Source: Arbacia lixula
Taxonomy: Eukaryota > Echinodermata > Echinoidea > Arbacioida > Arbaciidae
Length of the DNA: 64,000 nt
Assembly: GCA_963669155.1 (NCBI GenBank)
Contig: OZ022593.1
Coordinates: 14,906,758-14,970,757, forward strand
Reading direction: 5' to 3'
Position 1 is the first letter of the stretch. Every line of letters begins with the position of its first letter. The position numbers and the translations under genes were made by a program. Shown piece by piece: positions 1-11,230 of the stretch. The notes below the pieces were generated by a model, which saw nothing but the letters and a program-made list of their open reading frames with translations, had not been told where the DNA came from and ran no database searches.

Positions 1-3000
1 CTGTAGTGATACGCTACCGGTATTCCAGATATGGAGAGTTCGGTGTAATGATAATGATACAGAGTACTAATCAATGTGTGAATGATTCTGGTTAACAATT
101 TTGTGAAATTTCTGTAAGGAATTATCGGGGAGAGCAAAGGTTTTTTAGGCTATAAGGATGGAAGCACGAATACAGACGGCATGGGCCCACGCATGGCTAG
201 CGACTGGAAATAAATGGCCGCTAGATTTGCGCGCGTTCGTGATGCTACTTTGATGTAATCGCCGTGTGAACATTAGGGACAAGGAGTATTGACATAGGAC
301 TGTACTACGTCTACCCAAAGCCTCGATGCAGTCAGCATATAGGCTTATTTGCATCTTTATTATAGTGAGTAAGGTTTGTCGTTATTTCGACATCGTCTAG
401 GTGCCGTATTTCGTCATCATCTCAATATTTATTTACCTCGTTGTTTAGACAGGCGGATAACTCGTGGCCACTCCCCACGATCAAAGAGGAGCATCTTCAC
501 GATGTTCTGCGCATGCGTCGCGTACACCTGTTAATGTTTGTTTATTACACCGATCTCTACTCGAGTTATGCGCGGTATGCAAATCGCGTAGGCGCACGTG
601 TAAAGAATGCTGCCTTACCCAAGTAGGCCATTAAAATATTTGTTCATAACTTTGTTCGTTTTTGTCATTAAACATTGACAGTCTGATCACCTTTTACATG
701 AATAGAAAATATTTCTTTCCTAGACTAGGCAAACATGCCAGGCATATTTGTTAAATTTACCGAGGAAATTGTGAATAATTTCTGAACAATGAAGAATCCT
801 TTCTTTCATTTTCTATCAAATCCATGAAAATATGTTTGTCAAGATCACCTCATTAGTCGTACACAATAGGGAAATACAAATATACATTAATCCCAAGCCA
901 CAGACAGCACCCAAAAGGATAATATAGTATAGTAATAACTATACAAATCTAGCGGCCCTTTTATACAAGCCATGCACATAATCACAGAATGTCGATAACT
1001 GTATGTTTATCAATTATTCTTACTCGGTAGGAAGATACAGTGCTACGATCGAACACTGAAGTATGGCAGATCTATTTTTAATCTGTGATGTAATTGGGCC
1101 ACCTTTTCACAGACATCGAAGTATAGACCTTAGTAGCCCAAAATGGATGTTTGGCACAGATAGACGCCGTACCATGACAATAAAGCAACCCAACTGGGCG
1201 AGTAAACCGCCAGGCAGCAATAGTGGCGCGAGAACACGTCATCTATTTGACATTTCTTTCCTCACTCCCGAAGGCGCGGGAATTGCCTTGACTCGCCGAC
1301 TGTCAGTATACTGGTCTGGGATCGCCCACCCACGACTCCGTGGCAAGAAAGGCATTTCGCCATGAAAAATCAATTGTGATTGGCAACAAAAGGCGAGGTG
1401 GACCGCCTCTGTTTGTTGCTAATGAGTCGAGTAATTGCGGAAAGTAGACGCCGCACAGCGAGCCCGGGTGCAGGGTCACAAAATGCTGTGCGTCTGTCGG
1501 TGAAACGACGAGGACGCCCTGCGATTTATTCCATATTTTGGGCGGCCAAAACAAAACAACAATTGTTAAGTGACATTGCCCGCGCCAGAACACGCAACAG
1601 TGGGAGTAGCTTGCGTCAGTGTACATTTGCTTCTGTAAATTTCCTCTTTTTTAAACTTAAATTAGACAAAAATGAACTGAACTAGGGGATTTCTGCTATT
1701 CAATTTCCATTTGTACGGAAGCAATTATAATCAGGGTAAAATCATACAGTTAGTTTAAGCCCTGTTGACGTGAAATGGATTTTAGCGTACGTCAACACTT
1801 ACCATTTTTTAGTGCCCTTTGGGAAGACAATTAATGGAATATAATGATTAAAAACATTCAATTATCAAGTTTTAAGGGCAACACATTAGGCATGACGCAC
1901 ACCAGAATTCTGCATTCAAAGGGATTTGATGACCGAGTAAACCAGCAATCTTGACAATTGTATTCTTCCTCCCACGATTACTTCCAGTCTGGGTGAGATT
2001 TTAAGGTCACGAGGACCTGAGAACGTATATTGAATTGCTGCTATTCATACCCCGTGAATAGTGATTTGAAGTCATACGTAAACTATCAGAACGATAACTA
2101 CGTTGTTGATATTAATTATGACCGCTGATAATGGTTAACCACGGGCAAACACTATTTGTAGATCGTAGATAGGGTGTGGTGGGGTGGGGTAGTGGTGCAA
2201 TGGTTGGAACTGTGGAGGGGTGGCTGAATTACACTAAACTCTCTCATTACCATATTGCCAGAAATGTGTGTATCAAGCCTATGGGGTTTTCAAGGCCCGC
2301 TCATATAAAGGTTAATTCCTTCTGAACCAGACAAAATGCTGTTCAATGCGATCTGTGCGCGTTACTGCTGCACTAAAACGACAGCCAAATGTTGTCCCTA
2401 AGGATTTTGGGCGAGTACGTGGGATGGGAAAATCGTTTTTTTTTTTTTTTTTTTTTCCAGGAGGTTTTTAGAAATGAAAGCGTAAATGATATAGGAAATA
2501 TATGACGGTTCAACATAGGCCCCAATTCGTGACCCATAGGGGTGTGTGCGTGGCGTCATGAACACTTCTATGCCGCGTTCTGACCCCAATTACAGGTTAA
2601 TGGTGGTTAAGTTTGGGCGCGGCGTGGTCCCAATTTACCCCTCTGTGCTTGGTGGGGGTACACGTGGAGTGGTCTCGCGGTTTCGCATGACAATACAAAA
2701 CAATGCTCGCTCGAGAAACCCACTAAGCTGGTCTCTCTTCCTCTCATCCTCCCAATCATTCTCTCTCTCTCTCTCTCCTCTTTTTTCTGTCTTTCTCAAC
2801 CTGTCTCTTTCTCTTTCTCCCTAGGAGCCGTTTTAGCTCTCTCAACCTCAAAATTGTAAGAGAATGAGCATCCTCTATCTCAGATGACTGACACAGTTCA
2901 TGGTTTTGGGAGAGTCTCTTCCCATCTTCCCAGTCCATCTCTATTGACTCTAAAAAATGCGGTTTCCGGTTACAAAAGTTTTTTCCAACTGACGACAGCT

Positions 3001-3503
3001 GACATTAATCTTAACCAGAATCGTGGGTAGGAGACAATCTGTAATACAAAGATACTTTTCACAATCTAGCCTGCGATGTGTAGGCCCTAGTACTTATATT
3101 CGTCCCGAAATAATTGTTTCTGAAATAGAAAGTAAGTTATTGGATTATGATTATTCATTGAGCAGCCGCAACAAAATCCTTGTGTCTTACGACGATTTGT
3201 GATAAATACAAACGCCCATTCCCAATCAAGGAGACCCAATTAGTCCGTTATCATTCCCATTTCTGTTAAATCTGAGATGATCCCAGGTATAATGTGCGAA
3301 AGACAAATAATATCACGTCTGGCCTCGTTTCTTTAAATACATTTTTCTTGTTTCACAATAAAAAAAAATGACATCGTGAATTGCATTATGACACCCCCAT
3401 TAACGGTAATAACGAACAATTTCAATTAATTTGTATTTTATTTTTGTCACTATTAACTTTTAATTAACCAGCTATATTTTATTGTCTTTTTTCTGCTCTC
3501 CAG
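1..3503. other. Non-coding stretch upstream of first recognised exon
   Basis: No exon with a recognisable product was found on either strand. The stretch is mostly AT-rich. Two CpG-richer islands stand out, about 441-620 (with an NRF1-like TGCGCATGCGT at 508-518) and about 1130-1620. A poly-T run lies near 2437-2456 and a CT-rich low-complexity tract at about 2755-2822. The following exon at 3504 opens in mid-codon, so part of this stretch is probably an intron of the EGF-like gene. Upstream exons of that gene could hide here, but I could not support any. Confidence 0.5.
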
Positions 3504-3697
3504 ATGACATCGTTACCACCAACACCACCTTCATCCTGCCCAAGACCTCAGACTCTCACTTCGAAGAGTGTCCGACACAGCTCTACCGGGACCACTGGTG
3601 TCTCAACGGCGGCATCTGCTACTGGGTGTCGGGGATCAGTCGGGCCTCGTGCGAGTGAGTATTTCCTCCACCCCCTCTTTCTTTCTCTCTCTTTTTT

Positions 3698-3733
<36 letters not shown>

Positions 3734-3978
3734 ATATATATATATATATATATCTTTCTCATTTATGCTTATTTGCCTTTCCCACCTAAGCACCTCCCCC
3801 TTTGTCCTTCCCCTGTCCCTCTCCCCCTCTCCCCTCTTAATCTCCTGCTCTGTCTCTTTGTTTTCTCCTCACTTCTTTCTCCCTCCTTATCTCTTTCTCT
3901 CTGCTCTTGTCCTCTATCGCCTTTCCGTCTCTTTCTTTCTTTTACTTGTATTTTTTTCTCTTTCTCCTATTCACCCCA

Positions 3979-4030
<52 letters not shown>

Positions 4031-6814
4031 TCCCTCTCTCGTTATATCTCTCTCTCTATCTCTTCCATATTTTAATGTTATTAAACAGTATATACAAGCA
4101 TATCACTCTGGGTCGTTAAATGTTTTTTTTTATTATTATTACAGTTTAATTGATTAACTGTTTTGTTTGTCTGTGTGTAGGTGCGTGAACAACTATGAGG
4201 GCGAGCGATGCGAGTTCAAGGCACTAGAAGACGCCAGTGGTACGTATCAGATCTACTCTTAATTTCATTCATGTTTTTTCTAGGTAACCATGGTAACTAG
4301 TATACTAATGTCAACATTGCATGGTCATGGACTACTGTTAGAATGATCATGTTTTAAACGTTTGTTTTCCACAACAGATAATATTTATTATTTTGTAATA
4401 CTACGTGTACCTCCATCGCCTTTTGATAAAGCATTATGTTTCATTCAACTATTGAACATCACGTTAGATCATTTCTATAACAGCATATCTAGTCACCTAT
4501 TTTGGCCTCATTTTGCATTATATTCATAATCATATCATAACTACGTTGTAATCTTTCAGATAATTATTGTGAATTCATAATTCATCTAATTTTATTCAGA
4601 TTTCCATTGAGACTTATTCGTGTTTATGTTATTTTTTAGAACGATTTAATATGAAATCAATCTTATCAACACATTTTAATGCATTGATATATCATTTGAC
4701 AGAACGAACAAGTCGCATTGTTCCAAAAACATGAACTATTTATGGTTATTTGTATTTAACGATTTCTGACTGTATATATCAATGCCGCTATAACATTCGT
4801 TTGAACCATGGTTCTGTTAGGTCTTCCTAGGTCGATTTGAATTTGTATTTGTATTTATGCAAGTAAACCAACATTTACATGAATGACGTGTTTAATTACA
4901 CAACGAAATTAAATTATCTTTGTTATCTTTGTTATGACATTTCATTATTATTCTCCATTTCTCATTCTTATTCTCCATTTCATTACATACATTATGTTTT
5001 CCTGTGCTTACACTTCTTTGTTTATTTTCCCTATTTCCCCCTTCTTTTTAGGCCGCCCTTTTGGCGATTATTGGGAAGTCTTCATCATCGGCACGATATT
5101 TGGCATAGTGATACTCTTATCCTTGATTGTGGCTATTGTATACGTTTTGAGGAAGTAAGTTCAACTTGAAATCTTACCATCTAATTCCTAACCCCCCCCC
5201 CCCCCGCGTCCCCCACCTCATGCATGGTATTATTAACATTATAATTTAAACATTATGTGTTTATATTTTCCTAACTTTAATGATTTAAGTTTCCCCTGAC
5301 ATTTTATTTTACTTAGTACGGCAGCAACAAGAAAAGCAATAACTACACAAAATGTGTATACGTCAATTTGATTAAGATGAAGTATTAAGTGTTTATGTAA
5401 ACTATGTACCTAAAAATCAATTAATCAGTCAATCAACTCCAAAATGCATTGTTGGTTTCCAGTGTGACTTTCATCCCCTTCCACCCCCCCCCCCCCCCCC
5501 CCTTCCTCCCCCGTTCCTAACACCAGCCATATGCTGGCTTTAACAAGTTCCCTGTACGTTTATAATTTCGTGCATGACGGTTCTTTGAAGCATTTTGTCA
5601 CGCATGTGTTATGCATTTTATCTCATCTATGTCATGCTCCACCGAGTGAGGAGGAAACTGTTTCTCATTGCAATATTTTGATTATGTTTTTACACGATAT
5701 CATATTATTTAATAAAAGAAAGATGTGTTCTGTTCATTAAACAAGGAGTAGATTGTCTTTAATAAGTAAGAATTATCTTTGCAATACACTGAGTATTGTG
5801 AGCATTATTGAGTTCTCACTCCCATACGATATTGATACTTGGAACAGTCCACTTATCCGAGCTTCTGATTGGCCCATTGTTTTTGCAGACGGCGCCAGAC
5901 GCATGCGCGGAGGCAGCTGCACCAGCAGGAGGCGGATGAGTTCATCAGGACAAACTATCGGCTCGGCGACGAAGACTCGGAGCAGCCGGACGCAAACCAA
6001 AATAGGTCGGCGGATAAATACGTGAAGGTGAGTTATACAGTCAAGCGTGCTTTAACAAATACCTGTCTAGAAATACCACCTGTCTTTACAGGTCACATTT
6101 GCTCGATTCCCTTCAAAACTGTTTTTCAATGAAACCCGTATTAAAGTAACCTGTTACATTAAGACCATCTTCAAATGAAGACCGGAGCTGTCTTTACAGT
6201 CAAACCTGCTCCAAAGACATACAACCCACCTGTCTACAAAGACCAATCTTTTGTTTCATTTCAAAATATTTCTCATTGAATCCTGTATTTCAATGACATG
6301 TACATAAAGACCACCTGCTTTTTTTTAAAGAACAAATTTTTGGTCTCCTTTAAGCAGTCTTTTCATTCATATTTGTATTCATGATTGTATCACAATCTCT
6401 TTTACTCCTCGTCGTTATTCTTTTTCTTCTTGTTCTTCCTCTTCTTCTTGTCTCTTCTTCCATATTTTTTCTTTTTATTCTTCTTGTTCTTATTCTATTC
6501 ATCCTCCTGCTTTTCCTCCTCTGTCTAAAGTTTTTACAATTGAAAGGTGTATTAATTGTATCAATACGGTCACTCTCTCTGAAAGAGCATTCAACATGAT
6601 TAACAAGAATTCCATTTGTTTCGTTCTTTATCAACAGTTACCAACTGCAGAGGCCTACCCGATAGTGGAAACGGCGACAGAGAACGAGGTCCTAGCAGGA
6701 ATGGCGATCCCAAACGCACAGAACAGCTCAGCCCCTTTCAGGCTAAACGACCCACCCTTCAGAAAAGCGTCCAACCACTCGACTCACTCTTCATCTAAGG
6801 AGAGTACTGTATGA
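3504..6814 (+). CDS. EGF-receptor-ligand-like single-pass membrane protein (Spitz/neuregulin type), C-terminal five exons
   Basis: Coding exons are 3504-3654, 4181-4239, 5052-5154, 5889-6027 and 6638-6814 (TGA). All junctions are GT/AG and phase-consistent, giving about 208 residues with the N-terminus missing upstream. Visible parts are an NTT glycosylation sequon, then one EGF domain (Cys at about 22, 32, 38, 49, 51 and 60; core HWCLNGGICYW, closing YEGERCEF). A short juxtamembrane stretch follows, then a 24-residue hydrophobic helix at about 79-102, a basic stop-transfer (RKRRQ), a tail rich in polar and acidic residues, and the C-terminus SKESTV. The intron between Cys4 and Cys5 is a known hallmark of ErbB-ligand genes. 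Inferred role: membrane-tethered or shed EGFR ligand. The ESTV end fits a class I PDZ ligand. It could be another EGF membrane protein if more EGF repeats lie upstream. Confident of the domain, less of the family. Confidence 0.8.
3667..4062 (+). repeat. CT-rich low-complexity tract with (CT)n and (TA)n microsatellites
   Basis: Pyrimidine-rich sequence starts about 13 bases after the 5' splice site of the EGF-domain exon. It includes pure (CT)n at about 3704-3732, (TA)n at about 3734-3753 and (CT)n at about 3981-4026. Long serine/leucine-rich frames across it are artefacts of the repeat. Confidence 0.9.
4240..5051 (+). other. Intron between EGF domain and transmembrane exon
   Basis: AT-rich intron, donor gtacgt at 4240 and acceptor tttttag at 5051. 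I saw no conserved or coding element in it. Confidence 0.7.
5184..5520. repeat. Poly-C runs in the intron after the transmembrane exon
   Basis: Two C homopolymers at about 5192-5206 and 5484-5502 within a short CT-rich context. Length is likely to be assembly-sensitive. Confidence 0.8.
6030..6350. repeat. Degenerate repeat built on 'accacctgtctacaaagaccaa'-like units
   Basis: At least four diverged copies of a short unit (ACCTGTCT...AAAGACCA) lie in the last intron of the EGF-like gene. Related copies occur near 30175 and 41417-41515. Looks like a decayed dispersed repeat. Confidence 0.6.
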
Positions 6815-9600
6815 TGACGTCACTAATGAATGATGCCATTGAATTAAAACACTCGACCTGCGGCGATAGATTTCTCCTCATTATCCATTGATCTTAAACT
6901 ACTGACATGCACGGTTTCGTTGCCTGGCGTTCCAACATGGCGGGCGGACGTTCTTGAGGAACTCGCACGTACCCGCACTCATATCCATCCGTACCGTTGA
7001 TTATCAAACGAAAGGTTGTGGACGAATGGCCATGGTTTGCATGGTGTGGCTGTGTATTAAAACGTAAAGAACGACCGAAGGTTAATCTGATAGTTGACCT
7101 CAGGAAAGAGACAGAGAGGGGGGTGGGGTGGGAGGGAGGTTGGAATACCAAGATGGCGGACGGAAGTTGAGACTGAAAATTGTTTCGGAGTAAATAATTT
7201 GCACATCAACTGATCGCTCATTAGTATGTCTGATGCGATCAACAGACAGATCACATTTAGGTCTAAACTAGTGTAGCTGTAAACTAGCTTGTGTATGGCA
7301 ACTTCAAAGATCTGTAGGATTACAACTTGTATGAAATATATTTCCTGACGAAACGTGTGTCGATTTTCAATACTTCTTACCGTTAATTGAGTTTGACAAG
7401 ACACACACTCGAACGTCGTTCAAATTATTTTTAAACACACACATGCAATATATTGTTGCTATTTTGCAAAAGGAAGCAAAGACACAATTGCATCTTTTCT
7501 GATCAAAAGCAACAAAATCCTTTTTGCCAATGAATGTTTCAGGCAGAACATGACTGATCTATGTGTTTAAGGGGGATATGTCTTACACTTCTGCTGTAGA
7601 GTTATCAACTTGATACACACGCTATAATATTGCGAACGAAAACAAATAGAACACATTGTGGTGTTCCATGTCTCTTGCGTCCTTTCCCCAAGGTAGCGAG
7701 TCATAACCTGCTTTTTTTGTAAACTCCCACTGCCGCCTTCCTCGCTGTCAAAGTCACTCAGGTGCTCGATCAGGGAGTGCCGTTGCAAGAACTTCCAAAA
7801 AGCTGTCTCCACCCACTTACCATCATGTTATGGGCACGTTGCCCAATCTTTGAGTCGAAGGAGTTAACGCACAAACGCCCGAGAGTTGAAGCCCACCCCC
7901 TTTCGTTTACAAACCGAGATAACATCAACCGTGGTCATTCGGTCCAGTAGTGATTAAGAGTGAGGTGAACCATTGTTCACCATGGTCGTTTTGTTTGTAT
8001 GTATATTTTATGTGTATTTACTATTTATTGAATTTGTAAACAAGTTTGTAAATGTATATCGTGCTTTATTCCATGTGGATTTTTGACAGCTATATTTTAT
8101 ATCTGATATAAGGATTAGGTTTATACATGAAATGTACCTGGTTACCTGGCGATTTGTATCGAAAGTGTTGTTTCTTGTGAGATTTGTATCATTCAATTTT
8201 CTCCTAGGGTTTCTTTGGATACTCCGACTTCCCTGCATTTCTTGATAATTATGCAAAAAATACGAAATGAAACAAATCGGTATAAGATTTCATAAGTCAG
8301 CTCTAGAGGTATCTAGCACGTTTACTTCTACTTAGTTTTATAACACGGTGGTGAAGCGCAACACAATTTGATCGTATAGTCTTTGATCGCAACGTCTCAA
8401 TATTCGTTTCATGTTGAAACCGTCTATGAAACATGACTTTTCTAGCCTAATAGTAGATTAAATGTTTGATTTTATCTCCTCTATTTATTTATGTAACATT
8501 CTAAGGATTCTATGGAAATGTATAGGTAGAATACCGCACATGAAACGAATTGATGATGATTATTTTTATGATAGTCTAAAGCGTGGAGTGGGTTGTAATC
8601 TTTCTGTATATACATCTTATAATGTATAGCCATACATAATACGTACCATGGATGTATTGAAATAATTGGCATTTGAACAGAAAAGCAGTACTATATATTG
8701 TGTTAAATGTTATTATCATTCCAAGCATAACAACAGATGGTAAAATTATGTTGGTGCAAGTTTGTATATCTCCCAATATATTCTAAGGAACACTGCCCCC
8801 AGAAGAACTGTATTGTGTAAGTACGACTTCTTCATCCTTCAAGGTATTACGAAACTTGGTTCATGATTATTTTCTTGACTGTACCCAAGTATATTGCGTC
8901 ATGTTAATCCTCCATTGATATATGGCATTTCCGAATTCATGTTAGTTTATTTAATTATAGGTTGCATATTTCTCCTCCATATTTGTTGAATCTGTTTTTG
9001 TATATCTTCGTGAGCGCTGGTTACTCACTAATTCATGCAAAGGGTTACAAAAAAAAAAACGTGAAGAAAAAAATAAACTAAGAAAAAAATGTTTATTGTT
9101 ATTTCATCCACTATCGTAACTGACCGTATCATATTCCAAATAAATTACCATAATTTTGTAAAGTTTTTGTGTAAATTATTGCAAGATGATAGGCTGAAGA
9201 GCTCAACAGTTTTGTACAAGTCCAATTTCAAAGCAATCTTTTCAACCCCTATTTGTTGTTTTTTGTTTGTTCTCTAGCAGGATGTATTCACTCCTATAGT
9301 TATAAAGTAGCAAAAAATTCGAAGTAAATCACAGATTTGCGAGCTCAATATAAATATATGTCTTATTGAAACTATGTTGCTGCAAATGTTTCGTTATAAT
9401 TTGATGCACTGATTTATGTCGCGTTGAATATATGATCAAAGTATATTTTGCTGGATATGAAACTTTTTATAACTAAACTTGTAAATTGGGCAGAAAAATT
9501 TAGGTCGTTTTTCTTTCCAACCGTATTTTGTTCAGAGCAAGTCACGTTGTTAGCATTACATAGGAAATTGTACTGAAATAAAAAGACATAGAAAAACCTA
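6815..9600 (+). other. Probable 3'UTR of the EGF-like gene
   Basis: No coding potential follows the TGA at 6812-6814. The stretch is AT-rich and its last strong AATAAA is at 9577-9582. AATAAA-like hexamers at about 9070 and 9138 could be alternative ends. The 3'UTR assignment is inference; transcript ends were not observed. Confidence 0.5.
9577..9582 (+). terminator. Candidate polyadenylation signal AATAAA of the EGF-like gene
   Basis: Canonical hexamer about 2.76 kb after the stop codon, followed by an A-rich stretch and then a T-rich region. Weaker alternatives exist upstream. Confidence 0.4.
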
Positions 9601-9706
9601 ACGAGTTTGTTTCTACTGAACTTTCATTTTGCTGTTGCTTACTCTGTTTACCTTCATCTTATTCTGCCTCTCAATCTTTCCCTCCTCGTGATCAACCTTC
9701 CTCTCA

Positions 9707-9744
<38 letters not shown>

Positions 9745-11230
9745 GTCTCTCTATCCTCTCTCTCTCTCCCTCTGCCTCGTCATCTCTGTCAATAATGCCC
9801 CTTACCTCCTCGCTCGCTAAAATCTTTCACTTCCTATGGAATTAAAATATACATGTAGTATGTTTGTGTGTGAAGGAGTTGTAATTAATCTTGTTGGGAT
9901 GAGAGAGACAAAAGAAAAGGAGAAGAAAAAGGGACAAAAAGAAGGATGAGAAAGCTAGAAAAGGCTCAAGTCAATGCTCTTCATTTTCGAGTGTTATGAT
10001 GTACAAAATTTATTTTTCATAGACACAAGTCAATTCAGATATGATATACACACTATGTACACGGCATCAAAGTTCAGAGCAAAATACCAAGGAGGCAAAG
10101 CAGATACTTATCATTTTATTTTCCTTCTTTTCATGCAAGGTAAACAATTGTGTGAGAGATTTTTTTTTGTGATCACACCACAACTGTCAAATAGTGAAAA
10201 CACTTGCATATTGAAAATTCAAATGAATAGGACAAATAGGTCATTCTAAATCAAGAATTGAGCATTCTGATCTTTTCAGAATGTATCAAGAACAAGTGGA
10301 TATTTTTGCATTTTAAAAGAAGAAATATATTAAAGAACTTCCCTCAGGATATAGAACAGAAAAAAGAGTTTTGTAAATTTGATACTCTGATTTTTCTTTT
10401 CTATATAATTATGCTGGTAATGAATCTGTTATATGCCTACCCTGATATAGTACAATATGTTACAATCTTAATGATTACTGCTTGTATTTTCAATGATTTT
10501 GACCACATCAATATTTTGTCCACAGAATAACTACAGTAATCAATTTTGTCCACATAACAATTAATGTTAGTGACTGAAATCACAAACTTTTGTGATTCTG
10601 TGGCCAAAATCAATGACTTTGTGACAGAATCAGAAGAGTCACATTCTTGCCCGCCATGAAGCTAGAATAGGATTTAGACGCCCACTAAGTTAAACCATGG
10701 TTCAGAATACAGGCGTAGATGATTATAGGTCGCATAACTTATCATCAAGACAAAGTCAATTTAATATATACTGTACAAAAATATAAAGGAATATCTACAG
10801 ATGTACAGAGAAAGACATGCGTTTTGGACGGTCTTATTCAATCTCCATGTCATATCATGTCTTTTTGCATGATACTGACTGGTATGTGAATCTCTATGCT
10901 CCCTTCCCAAATAGACCAAGAACTGATCAAGAACTCATCTCAATATACTCAAATAAGAATATTAAAACAAAACCAAGCAGAACAGAGTACACCCATTTTT
11001 TTGTATAGATATCCTGCATTCCACATCAATTCATGGTAACATGTTTCATAAACCACACAATGAGAGCATTGGAGTGTTTAAAGTTCTTACATGAATTAAT
11101 CCACATCTTTACTTTGATATCTTCTGAGATTTCTTCTGTAAATGTTTTTTAGCATTATCAAATACTGTATGATGTATAATATCATAGGAGCAATAAGATG
11201 TTCAGGTTCTTTTCAATTCTATTTGAAATA
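9601..11230. other. Convergent intergenic/3'UTR region
   Basis: The EGF-like gene (+) and C2orf81 (-) converge here. A CT microsatellite is at about 9705-9775, followed by AT-rich sequence. On the minus strand the part near 11230 must be C2orf81 3'UTR. I could not choose its polyA site (ATTAAA complement near 10760, AATAAA complement near 10106). No protein-coding gene seen. Confidence 0.55.

Noticed and set aside
1063-1685. Three overlapping frames of about 100 codons
   Set aside because: No recognisable domain, no splice logic, overlapping on both strands in a CpG-richer patch.
3765-4157. 130-codon Ser/Leu-rich frame
   Set aside because: Translation of the CT microsatellite inside an intron of the EGF-like gene; three frames are open at once.
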